Shown here: positions 5,913-14,774 of the stretch, piece by piece
Layout of the letters: every line of letters begins with the position of its first letter
Numbering within the stretch: the stretch's first letter is position 1
Notes under the pieces: generated by a model
The model's input: only the letters and a program-made list of their open reading frames with translations
Database searches by the model: none
What the model was told of the DNA's origin: nothing
Position numbers and translations under genes: made by a program
Source: Agrobacterium rosae
GTDB lineage: Bacteria; Pseudomonadota; Alphaproteobacteria; Rhizobiales; Rhizobiaceae
DNA: 64,000 nucleotides
NCBI RefSeq assembly: GCF_002915175.1
Contig: NZ_NXEJ01000005.1
Span: 1 to 64,000, forward strand
Reading direction: 5' to 3'

Positions 5913-7241
5913 TCAGGTTTGGTTGATCTCATCCGGAAAGGCTTTTTGAAGAGCCTCCAGCTTATTTTTCAGGTCATATCCAGCGCCGTACCGCATCATC
6001 ATGCCAGCACTGGAATGCCCCATAAGGCTATTCTTGAGTGTGTCGTTGCAGCCGGAATTTCTGAGCCTGTCCGCGAATAGGTGGCGGTAGCAATAGAATG
6101 TTTTGTCGGGTGTGACTTTTCGAATGAGCTTGTTCACCATGGCGGAGAACGCTTCCGGTCCTGTCGCGTGGTCATAGCGTTGGAAGCCATTCGGGAACTT
6201 CTTTAAGGCTTTCACAGCAGCCGGTAAAAGTGGAATGTCCCTTACACGGCACTCCGCTTTTGTCTTACTCCGAAGCGCGTTAGGCTGGATCGAAATGTAT
6301 GGGATCGGGGCTTCAAGATGAATGTCGTCCTTTGTTAGGAAGCCAATCTCTTTACATGTGGCACCTGTCAGTTCACCTACCAGCGCGATACATTTCAATT
6401 CCTCATTGGCTTTGCTGCCTTGTATTTTTGCCCGAACCTGTCTCGCTTCCGCTTCAGTGAAAGCTACGCGCTTTCCATCCTTCGCTTCAAAATCAAGATT
6501 ATCAAATGGATTGATATGAGCGCGATCAGGGGCGAGTTCGCGCAGTGCCTCCTTGACTACAACTTTCAACCACATGAATTTCTTGTTGGCTGTAGCTGGA
6601 GCGATCAAACCTTCTTTTTTCGTTGGCGCATCAAGACGAGGCGCTAGCTTTAGCTTGTAATCGCGGGCAACCGTCGCGGTTATGTCGAGAACATCCAGAT
6701 CACCCATTAAACTGATGAAGTTGTTCACAGCCTCCCGGTACACCGCATATTTCTTTTCCGACTCTCTGTAATTTCCGTCTTCTAGCTTTTTGCTGTTAAG
6801 ATTGATGTATCGCTGGAGAGCCTGAGAAATCGTCATCGCTGGCTTGTCAACAACACCACCAAGAGCAGCTATTTCAGCATGGTCCGGAGTTTGGATAATG
6901 CTCAGCATTTTGAGTTGCCCTGCCATCATCGACACTGAATCACGTATCGACGCCAGTTCAACCTCAAGCGCGGGCTGGTACTTGACCCCTAGCCTATCAG
7001 AAACTTTTGTAAGCTCATCAAAAGTCGGTCGTTCCAGATCGGAGATTTCCGTGGCGCTGAACAGGTTGCGATAATGGGTAAGTAGAGAAGCGGCTTTCAC
7101 AGCGGCTTCATTTTCAGATCGTGTTCCTAATGAATGCCAGAACTCGCGGCGTTTGAATTTCCTTCGATGGGACAAAGGCACAACGATCCTGAACTGATAG
7201 ATGCCGTTGCGGTTGAATACATGTTTTACGTCGAGACGCAT
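5913..7241 (-). CDS. Tyrosine-type phage integrase
   Basis: A 442-residue site-specific recombinase. The N-terminal part contains RNGIYQFRIVVPLSHRRKFKRREFWHSLGT (arm-binding type) and a helical SAM-like core-binding region at about 135-235. In the C-terminal catalytic domain I see CYRHLFADRL (Arg386), MGHSS (His409) and MRYG (Tyr418, nucleophile). The first catalytic arginine, normally in TGxR, is missing: the sequence is TGATCKE with Thr295 at that place. The start at 7241 has a GAAAGG ribosome-binding site; frames further upstream would add 37 unusual residues. It lies beside the 3' end of tRNA-Arg(CCU), the usual place for an island integrase next to its attachment site. Confidence 0.88.
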   Translation of the reverse strand: MRLDVKHVFNRNGIYQFRIVVPLSHRRKFKRREFWHSLGTRSENEAAVKAASLLTHYRNLFSATEISDLERPTFDELTKVSDRLGVKYQPALEVELASIRDSVSMMAGQLKMLSIIQTPDHAEIAALGGVVDKPAMTISQALQRYINLNSKKLEDGNYRESEKKYAVYREAVNNFISLMGDLDVLDITATVARDYKLKLAPRLDAPTKKEGLIAPATANKKFMWLKVVVKEALRELAPDRAHINPFDNLDFEAKDGKRVAFTEAEARQVRAKIQGSKANEELKCIALVGELTGATCKEIGFLTKDDIHLEAPIPYISIQPNALRSKTKAECRVRDIPLLPAAVKALKKFPNGFQRYDHATGPEAFSAMVNKLIRKVTPDKTFYCYRHLFADRLRNSGCNDTLKNSLMGHSSAGMMMRYGAGYDLKNKLEALQKAFPDEINQT

Positions 7242-7551
7242 AAGTTGCCTTTCAAGATAAAGTAGATACTGCATGTACGGACGACAGAAACGCCCGGAAG
7301 CTAAATTCATAATTAAAATATATTCGACATAAAATGTCGTCGCAGCCCTCAATACTCACTGCAATGTCGGGATCAGGTATTAAAATGCGCGAGAAACCGG
7401 CAATTGTCAACGCTTCTATACACGTTTTTTGAAAATTAAACTTATAAAGGCGATCCGTCGCTAAGTTGTTTTGAAAACAAATTGATTTTATACTTGGTGA
7501 CGTTGTCGTGGCGGAATTGCACGCATCAGCAGACGCTCTTCGCTTCCAAAT

Positions 7552-7589
7552 TGTAGCAAAGCCCCGTGAAAAATGTAGCAAATTGGGGC
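7552..7589. repeat. TGTAGCAAA direct repeats and GCCCC/GGGGC dyad
   Basis: TGTAGCAAA occurs at 7552-7560 and 7574-7582, 22 bases apart. Between and after them GCCCC (7561-7565) and GGGGC (7585-7589) can pair. Direct repeats between an integrase gene and the tRNA end often are arm-binding or excisionase sites; the dyad could also end tRNA transcription. The 384-base gap 7242-7625 otherwise shows no gene, only A+T-rich sequence with the integrase promoter presumably at 7242-7400. Confidence 0.35.
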
Positions 7590-7625
7590 TAAAAACCCGC
7601 AATTCATTGATTTTATTGAAAAAAA

Positions 7626-7925
7626 TGGTGTCCACGAGAGGATTCGAACCTCCGACCCCAGGATTCATACCACTTCGGCTTTAACCGCCGCCCGAGGGCG
7701 TTCGTGGTCTGGACTGTCCCTTCACCATGGGCCAAGGCCTTTAGGTGTTGCCCATCCAGTCTCTACACCTTCAACGGATTTCTCCGAAGCTTGGCTCGGG
7801 ATTGGCATGCTGAGAGTTCAGCGAAGCGTTCCCCGACTTTGAGCAAATCGACTGCACCCTTTCGCTGCGCAGCCCCCAATTTACAACTAGGAATCCTGTG
7901 CTCTATCCTACTGAGCTACGTGGAC
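7626..7925 (-). tRNA. tRNA-Arg(CCU), split by group I intron
   Basis: The 5' exon (7925-7889, 37 bases) begins GTCCACGTAGCTC and ends in the anticodon loop with CCT. The 3' exon (7665-7626, 40 bases) begins AATCCTG and ends CGTGGACACCA. Joined they give 77 bases with a perfect acceptor stem (GTCCACG/CGTGGAC), an anticodon stem CAGGA/TCCTG with loop TTCCTAA and a T-arm GGAGG-TTCGAAT-CCTCT; CCA is encoded. A group I intron in tRNA-Arg(CCU) is a known feature of Agrobacterium. The 3' end faces the island integrase and is the likely attachment site. Confidence 0.93.
7666..7888 (-). ncRNA. Group I self-splicing intron in tRNA-Arg(CCU)
   Basis: 223 bases separate the exons just after the third anticodon base. 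The 5' exon ends in U and the intron ends in G, as group I introns require. The exon end UUCCU can pair with GGGGG at 7877-7873 to form P1 with a U-G pair at the splice site. Further in, GAGACTGGATGG and GGGACAGTCC match the R and S core segments, whose GACT and AGTC form P7, and CGGGGAACG resembles the P/Q region. There is no reading frame for a homing endonuclease. Boundaries were set by rebuilding a perfect tRNA. Confidence 0.88.
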
Positions 7926-7986
7926 ATCTCAAGGCTTCGATACCGCATTCGATAAATTTGGGCAACGGCCTTTTGATATTTCCAGA

Positions 7987-9501
7987 CTATTCGCCTCTGG
8001 GGTAACGTTGGTTTTCCTCAAGAACGTTTAGGTCCATGTGATTTCGCATATAGCGTTCCGAGGCTTTTTGAAGTGGCTGGTGGTCCCAAGGATAGTAGGC
8101 ACCGTTGCGAAGCGCCTTGTAGACAACCTGTCGGCGTGCCTGGCTCTCGCGGACGGATGTGTCGAAAGTGGCCAGATCCCAACGGGTGCTTACCTGCTTC
8201 ATTAGCGATGCCATGATATTCAGGTGATTAGGGTCGCCTGCTAGGTTGCGACGCTCTTGTGGATCGTTTTCGAGATTGAAGAGCATGGGAGGGTCTGCTT
8301 CACAGACGCATAGTTTGTAATTGCCGTTGCGTATGGCAACCATAGGCGCGATCGAGCCTTCAGCGGCATACTCCATTGCAACTGGGCCATGCTCCGAAAC
8401 ACCCTCAGCAAGCCCGGACAACTCCTCGCCATCCGTCCAACGTTTCAAAGATGTGATATCCAGACCGGCGAGCGCACACAGGGTTGGCGTCACGTCGAGA
8501 GTGGACACCGGTAAATCAACGCGGCGAGCGCTCCATTGAGGGGCGGAGATCATCAATGGCACGCGGGCCGACCCCTCGAAGAAGCACATCTTGAACCACA
8601 ACCCGCGCTCGCCCAGCATATCGCCGTGGTCGGACAGAAAGACGACAATCGTGTCCTCATCCATTCTCGTCCTTTTCAGCACGTCCAGGATTTCGCCGAT
8701 TTTCTCATCGACATAGGAAATGTTGGCGAAATAGCCTTGCCGTGCCCGACGCACTTGCTCTGGCGTAATATCGAAAGAGCGGTGATCACAGGCTTCCAGC
8801 AGTCGCTGGGAATGTGCATCTTGATCAGCGAAAGGCAGCGCTTCGACCTCAGGGTCTAGCGCCGGGCAATCCTCGTATAAATCCCAGAATTTGCGCCGTG
8901 CAACATAGGGATCGTGTGGATGCGTGAAGCTGACGGTCAGACACCAGGGGCGGTCATCGAGCTTGCGCGAAAGGTCATAAAGCTTGCGGGTCGCGTGATA
9001 GGCGACCTCATCGTCATATTCCATCTGGTTGGTGATTTCGGCGACACCAGCGCCAGTGACGGAGCCGAGATTGTGGTACCACCAGTCGATCCGCTCACCG
9101 GGCTTGGTATAGTCAGGTGTCCAGCCAAAGTCTGCGGGATAGATATCAGTCGTCAGTCGCTCTTCGAAGCCATGCAACTGGTCCGGTCCGACAAAATGCA
9201 TTTTTCCGGACAGGCCGGTATAGTAACCCACCGAGCGCAGATGATGCGCATATGTCGGGATATCCGAGACAAATTCGGCAGCATTGTCGTAGACGCGTGT
9301 GCGGCTCGGCAGTTGTCCCGACATGAAGGATGCCCGCGCCGGAGCACAGAGAGGACTTGCCGTGTAGCTGTTGGCGAAGCGCACGGAGCGCTCCGCCAAG
9401 GCCTTCAAATGCGGCGCGTGGAGAAAATCCGCTGGTCCATCGGGAAAGAACGTTCCGTTCAACTGATCGACCATGAGGATGAGAATATTCTGACGCGTCA
9501 T
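7987..9501 (-). CDS. betC: Choline-sulfatase
   Basis: A 504-residue type I sulfatase that hydrolyses choline O-sulfate to choline and sulfate in the cytoplasm; there is no signal peptide. The N-terminus has LILMVDQLNG with a metal-binding Asp, and CAPAR at residues 52-56 is the formylglycine motif. GKMHFVG and FLSDHGDMLGERG are other active-site segments, and the C-terminal end is typical of BetC. It lies 17 bases after choX on the same strand, so uptake and hydrolysis are probably one operon, controlled by the divergent LysR gene. Length is normal for the family. Confidence 0.93.
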   Translation of the reverse strand: MTRQNILILMVDQLNGTFFPDGPADFLHAPHLKALAERSVRFANSYTASPLCAPARASFMSGQLPSRTRVYDNAAEFVSDIPTYAHHLRSVGYYTGLSGKMHFVGPDQLHGFEERLTTDIYPADFGWTPDYTKPGERIDWWYHNLGSVTGAGVAEITNQMEYDDEVAYHATRKLYDLSRKLDDRPWCLTVSFTHPHDPYVARRKFWDLYEDCPALDPEVEALPFADQDAHSQRLLEACDHRSFDITPEQVRRARQGYFANISYVDEKIGEILDVLKRTRMDEDTIVVFLSDHGDMLGERGLWFKMCFFEGSARVPLMISAPQWSARRVDLPVSTLDVTPTLCALAGLDITSLKRWTDGEELSGLAEGVSEHGPVAMEYAAEGSIAPMVAIRNGNYKLCVCEADPPMLFNLENDPQERRNLAGDPNHLNIMASLMKQVSTRWDLATFDTSVRESQARRQVVYKALRNGAYYPWDHQPLQKASERYMRNHMDLNVLEENQRYPRGE

Positions 9502-9518
9502 GCAATATTATCCTGAAA

Positions 9519-10472
9519 TCACAGACCGACCGCAGCCTTGACTGCAGCGTCACCGGGCTTGCCGTCCAGCGTCGTCACACCGGAGAGCCATGTATCGATG
9601 ATTTTCGGATTGGCTTTCAGCCAAGCCGTTCCCGCATCGGTAGACGTCTGTCCACCGAGGATCTCGCCCATCAGCTTGTTTTCCATACCGACATCGAATT
9701 TCAGGTTTTTAAACAAGCTGGCGGCGTTCGGGCACTGCGCCGTCCAACCGGTTCTTGCCAGTGTGTAGACCTGCGCGCCACCGAAATTCGGACCGAAGTA
9801 ATCATCACCGCCGGAGAGATATTCGATGGAAAATTTCTCGTTCATCGGATGAGGTGCCCAAGCGAGAAACACGACGCCCTTCTTGGATTTACCGGCACGG
9901 TCGACCTGCGCCAGCATGGCCTGCTCGCCGGATTCGACCAGTTCCCAGTCTTTCAGACCGAATTTTTCATCCGCGATGATTTTCTGAATATTCTGGTTGG
10001 CCGGTGCGCCGGGTTCGATGCCATAGATCTTCTTGTCGAACTCATCAGCATGCTTCGACAGATCGGCAAAATCCTTGATGCCTTTTTCCGCCATGTAGGA
10101 CGGCACGGCGAGCGTGAATTTGGCGCCTTCCAGATTTTGGCCGACGACCTCGATTGCCTTTGCGGCGTTCAAATCATCAACGAAAGATTTCTGAGCTGGC
10201 ATCCAGTTGCCGAGAAACACATCGATTTCGCCGTTCTTCATGGATTGATAGCCGATGGGCACCGAAAGCGTCTTGACGTCTGGCTTGTAGCCCAGCGCAC
10301 CCAGCACAACGGATGCGACGCCGTTGGTGGCGGTGATATCCGTCCAACCGGGATCGCTTAACCGGATCGTCTTGCAGGCGGCATCATCCGCTGCGTGCGC
10401 ATTGCTGGCAAAAGCAGCAGCGATCAGAAAAATGCCTGAGGTGATCTGCGCTATACGAGAATTCCTGTTCAT
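9519..10472 (-). CDS. choX: Choline ABC transporter substrate-binding protein
   Basis: A 317-residue periplasmic binding protein of the OpuAC/ChoX type. A signal peptide (about residues 1-27, ending HAADD) is followed by RLSDPGWTDITATN, IGYQSMKNGEIDVFLGNWMP and later VVFLAWAPHPMN, whose tryptophans form the aromatic box for the trimethylammonium group. ChoX binds choline; binding of choline sulfate is not excluded. It is first in the operon with betC. No permease or ATPase gene lies beside it, so the rest of the transporter must be elsewhere. Confidence 0.9.
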   Translation of the reverse strand: MNRNSRIAQITSGIFLIAAAFASNAHAADDAACKTIRLSDPGWTDITATNGVASVVLGALGYKPDVKTLSVPIGYQSMKNGEIDVFLGNWMPAQKSFVDDLNAAKAIEVVGQNLEGAKFTLAVPSYMAEKGIKDFADLSKHADEFDKKIYGIEPGAPANQNIQKIIADEKFGLKDWELVESGEQAMLAQVDRAGKSKKGVVFLAWAPHPMNEKFSIEYLSGGDDYFGPNFGGAQVYTLARTGWTAQCPNAASLFKNLKFDVGMENKLMGEILGGQTSTDAGTAWLKANPKIIDTWLSGVTTLDGKPGDAAVKAAVGL

Positions 10473-10567
10473 CGCTGTTCTCCGGATTAATCGAGTAATT
10501 TAGTGAACAACGGATTGATCTCTGCCGTGAAGCGGATATTTTTTGATATCTGGCAAAAGGATTTTTT

Positions 10568-11461
10568 ATGGCTGAGCGACCGATCAATCTGGGATGGATG
10601 CGAATTTTGCTGGAAATCGGCAAGCGCGGCAGCCTGACCGCGGCAGCACAAGAACTCGGCCTGACGCAGCCTGCCGTCAGTTACCAGATCAGACGTCTTG
10701 AGGAGGAACTGGGCATCCGTGTGCTGAAACGCCAGCACCGCGGTGTTGAACTAACGCCCGAAGGCAGACGCCTCTACGACACAGTCAGCCGCCATGTCGC
10801 CGAAATCGATTTATTGGCGGGAGAGTTCAAAACCAATGAACGACCGACCGTTCGGCTGCACACCGACTATGCTTTTTCCTCACTATGGCTTCTTCCTAGA
10901 ATGCAGGAATTCCGCGCGCGCTATCCCGATATCAACATCCAGATTGCCGCAACACAGAATCCACTCCGCCAAAGCGCTGGTGAAAATGACGTCCTGGTGA
11001 TCTTCGGCTCTCGTGAAGAAGCAGGGAATAACGCAACGTTGCTGTTGCCGGAAAAGGTCAGACCCGTTTGCGCACCGGGTTTTCTGGAAAGCGCAGCCGA
11101 AATGGCGACCCCGGAACACTTCGCAAAGCTCAAGCTCATCCATCTGGAGAGTTCCTGGGCGTCGACATGGCATGATTGGCCCAGCTATCTCGCAAGTCTC
11201 GGCGTCAACAGAAGCCCCGAATATGGCCGCGGCGATATCAGCTTCAATACCTACTCGCTCGTGGTCCAGTCTGCCATTGGGCATCAAGGGTTAGCGCTCG
11301 GCTGGGCGGGTCTGGTCGATGATTTGCTGGAAAGCGGCGCGCTTGTCAGCGTCGGACCCGAGCTTGAGGCAAAAGACCGGGGCTACTGGCTGATGGGCTC
11401 ATCAGTCAGAAAGGGTGCCACAGCGAAACTGGTGGATTGGCTTCTCGAACAAGCACCTTAA
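10568..11461 (+). CDS. LysR regulator of choline sulfate use
   Basis: A 297-residue LysR-type regulator. The winged helix-turn-helix is at about residues 8-65 (RGSLTAAAQELGLTQPAVSYQIRRLEEELG) and the effector domain follows. It is divergent from choX-betC; the 95-base gap contains GATATTTTTTGATATC at about 10538-10553, a suitable T-N11-A type operator. In related bacteria the regulator at this position controls choline sulfate use. It overlaps the end of the convergent AraC gene by four bases. Confidence 0.85.
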   Translation: MAERPINLGWMRILLEIGKRGSLTAAAQELGLTQPAVSYQIRRLEEELGIRVLKRQHRGVELTPEGRRLYDTVSRHVAEIDLLAGEFKTNERPTVRLHTDYAFSSLWLLPRMQEFRARYPDINIQIAATQNPLRQSAGENDVLVIFGSREEAGNNATLLLPEKVRPVCAPGFLESAAEMATPEHFAKLKLIHLESSWASTWHDWPSYLASLGVNRSPEYGRGDISFNTYSLVVQSAIGHQGLALGWAGLVDDLLESGALVSVGPELEAKDRGYWLMGSSVRKGATAKLVDWLLEQAP

Positions 11462-12309
11462 CGATAGTCTAATCTGGTAGAGCTTTGACCCTGTTTCATA
11501 CCCGATGACTTCAAATATGCGCTGGGTGAACTGCCCAGCATGCGGCGGAACATGGTGGTGAAGGCGGACACATTCTCGTAACCCGCATCCAGCGCAACAT
11601 TCGTTACAGCCTCCCCGCTCGCCAGACGCGGCAAAGAGGCGAAGATGCAGGCCTGTTGACGCCATGTCACAAAACTCACACCAGTTTCGGCCCGAAAAAC
11701 ACGGGTAAAGGTACGGCGGCTCATGCCCAGCTTTTGCGCCCAGTCATCGATACTGGCATTGGCTTCCGGCGCACTCAGAAAATGTCGACACAGAGCCGCT
11801 ATGTTTGGATGAGACGGAAACGGAAGTCCCAGCGGTTGCTCCGGGAGCCGGCTTATCTCATCCATCAACAACTCCATTACCAGTTCCCGCCTTCGAAGAT
11901 TCACGCGGTTCAGATCATCGCGGACCAGTTCCTCGATCAGGTTGCCAGCGAGAACAGTGACCTCCACGACGCGTGGCCTGTCGGTTTTGATGACATCGCG
12001 GTGCACGTAGACGGAATGCATTTCCACGTCGCTGATCATTTCGCTGGAGTGATGCAATCCGGCGGGAATGATGAGCCCATGGCCGGGGGGGATCATCCAG
12101 CGCCCGTCGCCGGTGCTGACGATCACGACACCGCTATGGGCGAACCACAACTGTGTTTTTCGGTGCAAGTGTACCGGGCTCTTGAAGCCTTCAGGATACA
12201 GGCGACGCAGTGCCAGCACGGATTCGTTATTGCCATCGATAAAACTGAGCATGGCGTCATGCTCGTCACTGCGCAGAAAGCTTAATCCTTGGGGCTGATC
12301 GTTAAGCAT
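11458..12309 (-). CDS. AraC-family regulator with cupin domain
   Basis: A 283-residue regulator. The N-terminal cupin domain contains SPVHLHRKTQLWFAHSG and MIPPGHGLIIPAGLHHS. The C-terminal AraC pair of helix-turn-helix units reads IDDWAQKLGMSRRTFTRVFR and VALDAGYENVSAFTTMFRR, ending SPSAYL. I start at MLNDQPQG (12309); the 26 residues that could be read before it are hydrophobic and unlike the family. The gene is divergent from the Fsr-like exporter across about 100 bases, so it most likely controls that exporter. Effector unknown. Confidence 0.82.
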   Translation of the reverse strand: MLNDQPQGLSFLRSDEHDAMLSFIDGNNESVLALRRLYPEGFKSPVHLHRKTQLWFAHSGVVIVSTGDGRWMIPPGHGLIIPAGLHHSSEMISDVEMHSVYVHRDVIKTDRPRVVEVTVLAGNLIEELVRDDLNRVNLRRRELVMELLMDEISRLPEQPLGLPFPSHPNIAALCRHFLSAPEANASIDDWAQKLGMSRRTFTRVFRAETGVSFVTWRQQACIFASLPRLASGEAVTNVALDAGYENVSAFTTMFRRMLGSSPSAYLKSSGMKQGQSSTRLDYR

Positions 12310-12410
12310 TTGGCCCACTCTCGTAAAAACTAGACCACACCACAAAAGCAGGCCGAAAACAATGGGGGTAGAAGTGCGCAAAATCATGACGACTATCTGG
12401 AGAGAAACCC

Positions 12411-13616
12411 ATGGCGAGTGTGACCAGCACGAGCTTCAGTGCCGAAAGAACGACGTTTTCCATCATCGCCGCAGCCAGCTTCTGCCATATGCTCAACGAT
12501 ATCATGCAGTCGTTGCTGACATCGCTCTACCCGCTTCTCAAGGCTAATTATGCGCTGGATTTCATGCAGATCGGCCTGCTGACCTTCGCTTTTCAGGTCA
12601 CGGCCTCACTGTTGCAGCCGGCGGTTGGTATAGCGACAGACAAATGGCCGATGCCGTTTTCGCTGCCTGTTGCGATGCTCTCCACCTGCGCCGGGCTATT
12701 TACACTTGCCTACGCCCATAGTTTTGCGGTTTTGGTCATCGGCGCTTGCATGATTGGCATCGGCTCTGCGATTTTTCACCCGGAAGCATCGCGCGTGGCG
12801 CGCGTCGCTTCGGGCGGTCGCCACGGGCTTGCACAGTCCTTCTTTCAGGTGGGCGGCAACACTGGCACGGCCATCGGCCCACTTCTCGCCGCCTTCATCG
12901 TGCTTCCTATGGGGCAAGAGAGCCTGAGCTGGTTTTCCGTGATTGCCCTGATCGGCTTTGCCGTTCTGTCTTGGGTCAGCGTCTGGTACAGCCGTCACCG
13001 CCGCAGCAATGCTGGCCGCCCGCCCGTAAGCCGTACTTTGCCCTTGGCCAAAAACAAGGTGCTCATGACGCTGGTCGTCCTGCTCATCCTGACGGCGACA
13101 AAGAACGCCTATCTCGCCAGCCTGTCCAGCTACTTTACCTTCTACACGATTGAGAAGTTCGGCCTTTCGGTTCAAGATGCGCAGCTGCTGCTATTCCTTT
13201 TCCTCGGCGCATCCGCTGCGGGCGTTTTCTTCGGTGGTCCGATCGGTGACAAGTTCGGCTCGCGCGTCGTGATCTGGTTCTCGATCCTTGGCGTCATCCC
13301 CTTTGCACTGCTTCTGCCCTACGCCAATCTGATGTGGACTGCCATTCTCGTTGTTTTGATCGGCTTTGTCTTTTCATCGGCGTTTTCTGCCATCGTCGTG
13401 TTTGCGCAGGAATTGGTGCCAGGACGTGTCGGCCTGATCGCTGGCATGTTCTTCGGCTTTGCCTTCGGTTTCGGCGGCATTGGCGCAGCCGTACTCGGCG
13501 TCTTCGCAGACCGGGAAGGCATAGAGTTCGTCTACCGCATCTGCTCCTACATGCCGCTGCTCGGCTTGCTTACGGTGTTCCTGCCGCAATTGCCCAGCCG
13601 CCGCAGAGCTGCCTGA
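12411..13616 (+). CDS. MFS exporter, fosmidomycin-resistance (Fsr) type
   Basis: A 401-residue membrane protein with about 12 helices of the major facilitator superfamily. The start of the core, CHMLNDIMQSLLTSLYPLLK, and IGSAIFHPEASRVARVASGGR followed by GLAQSFFQVGGNTGTAIGP are typical of the Fsr subfamily. Such proteins export fosmidomycin and some other drugs; the true substrate here is unknown. It is divergent from an AraC regulator and ends just before a strong terminator. Confidence 0.85.
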   Translation: MASVTSTSFSAERTTFSIIAAASFCHMLNDIMQSLLTSLYPLLKANYALDFMQIGLLTFAFQVTASLLQPAVGIATDKWPMPFSLPVAMLSTCAGLFTLAYAHSFAVLVIGACMIGIGSAIFHPEASRVARVASGGRHGLAQSFFQVGGNTGTAIGPLLAAFIVLPMGQESLSWFSVIALIGFAVLSWVSVWYSRHRRSNAGRPPVSRTLPLAKNKVLMTLVVLLILTATKNAYLASLSSYFTFYTIEKFGLSVQDAQLLLFLFLGASAAGVFFGGPIGDKFGSRVVIWFSILGVIPFALLLPYANLMWTAILVVLIGFVFSSAFSAIVVFAQELVPGRVGLIAGMFFGFAFGFGGIGAAVLGVFADREGIEFVYRICSYMPLLGLLTVFLPQLPSRRRAA

Positions 13617-13623
13617 AGCCAAT

Positions 13624-13662
13624 AAAAAAGCCGCCCGGAACATCATTCCGGGCGGCTTTTTG
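13624..13662. terminator. Bidirectional terminator
   Basis: GCCGCCCGGAA and TTCCGGGCGGC form an 11 base-pair stem with loop CATCA, flanked by an A-run before and TTTTT after. It serves both the Fsr-like gene from the left and minE from the right. Confidence 0.92.
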
Positions 13663-13673
13663 TTTCATCACGA

Positions 13674-13934
13674 TCAAGCAGCGCGCAAGCTCGCGGCCAG
13701 TGGAATCTCAACATCGATCTCCAGCAGCGAGACATGCTCGTCGCTGTCCATCTTGACATGAACTTTGTCGCTATCGATCTGGACGTGCTTGGCGATCACG
13801 GCGAGAATTTCCTCACGCAACAGAGCAACGAGCTCGTTGCCAACACCGTTGCGTTCATGCGCAAGCAGAACCTGCAACCGCTCACGGGCAAGAGGCGCCG
13901 ATTTTTGTTTGCGGAAAAGGTTGAAGATACTCAT
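13674..13934 (-). CDS. minE: Cell division topological factor MinE
   Basis: An 86-residue protein with the MinE layout: an N-terminal amphipathic segment ([13 protein letters not shown]), the MinD-stimulating helix ([13 protein letters not shown]) and a C-terminal dimerisation beta domain ([22 protein letters not shown]). It drives MinD off the membrane and so confines MinCD to the poles. Its start overlaps the minD stop as ATGA. Confidence 0.96.
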   Translation of the reverse strand: MSIFNLFRKQKSAPLARERLQVLLAHERNGVGNELVALLREEILAVIAKHVQIDSDKVHVKMDSDEHVSLLEIDVEIPLAASLRAA

Positions 13935-14743
13935 GCGGCCCTCCCGAAGAACTTGGCGAAGATGCCACGCTTTTCGCCGGGAATCATCATTGGAACGTCT
14001 TCACCGCGCAGGCGGCGTGCCGCATCGAAATAAGCCATGGCTGGGGGAGACTTGGCGTCCGCCAGCGTGACGGGCGCACCGACGTTCGATGCGCGCAAAA
14101 CATCCATGCTTTCAGGAATGATGCCGATCAACGGAATGGAGAGGATTTCTAGAACGTCTTCGACCTTCAGCATATCGCCACGCTCGGCACGAACCGAATC
14201 GTAACGGGTCAGCAACAGGTGCTTTTCCATCCGCTCGCCACGCTCAGCCTTCAGCGTTTTGGAATCCAGCAGGCCGATAATGCGATCGGAATCGCGAACA
14301 GAGGACACTTCCGGGTTAGTAACGACGACGGCAACATCCGCATGGCGCATGGCGAGCGTAGCGCCGCGTTCAATACCGGCCGGGCTATCGCAGATGACCC
14401 AATCAAAATGCTTCTTCAGTTCGCCGATGACCCACTCGACACCCTCAGGCGTCAAATTGTCCTTATCGCGCGTCTGCGATGCAGGCAGCAGAAACAGGGT
14501 ATCGAGACGCTTGTCGCGGATCAGCGCCTGCGGCAGCTTCGCATCGCCCTGGATGACGTTGACGAGGTCATAAACGACGCGGCGTTCCGCACCCATGACC
14601 AGATCGAGATTGCGAAGACCGACGTCAAAATCGACGACGACGACCTTTTCCCCGTTTTGGGCCAGCGCTGCACCGAGCGCGGCTGTCGACGTGGTTTTAC
14701 CAACGCCTCCCTTGCCGGAAGTAACGACGACTACCTTCCCCAT
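13931..14743 (-). CDS. minD: Septum site-determining ATPase MinD
   Basis: A 270-residue ParA-family ATPase. [20 protein letters not shown] holds the deviant Walker A motif; [13 protein letters not shown] and [12 protein letters not shown] are switch regions. The C-terminal end (AKFFGRA) fits the amphipathic membrane-targeting helix. I start at 14743, where GGAGAGCAGG precedes the ATG. It recruits MinC and oscillates with MinE. It follows minC by 31 bases and is coupled to minE. Confidence 0.96.
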   Translation of the reverse strand: MGKVVVVTSGKGGVGKTTSTAALGAALAQNGEKVVVVDFDVGLRNLDLVMGAERRVVYDLVNVIQGDAKLPQALIRDKRLDTLFLLPASQTRDKDNLTPEGVEWVIGELKKHFDWVICDSPAGIERGATLAMRHADVAVVVTNPEVSSVRDSDRIIGLLDSKTLKAERGERMEKHLLLTRYDSVRAERGDMLKVEDVLEILSIPLIGIIPESMDVLRASNVGAPVTLADAKSPPAMAYFDAARRLRGEDVPMMIPGEKRGIFAKFFGRAA

Positions 14744-14774
14744 CCTGCTCTCCTGTTCGTTTGCCGCTTGCGGC

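Noticed and set aside
1..7625. Insertion sequence or transposase
   Set aside because: No transposase and no terminal inverted repeats with target duplication were seen; the mobile genes are a serine recombinase and a tyrosine integrase.
7252..7668. 138-codon minus-strand reading frame beginning NPGVGGSNP-like
   Set aside because: Its first codons read through the T-arm of tRNA-Arg(CCU), a well-known false frame; the rest is intergenic and the integrase start lies after it.
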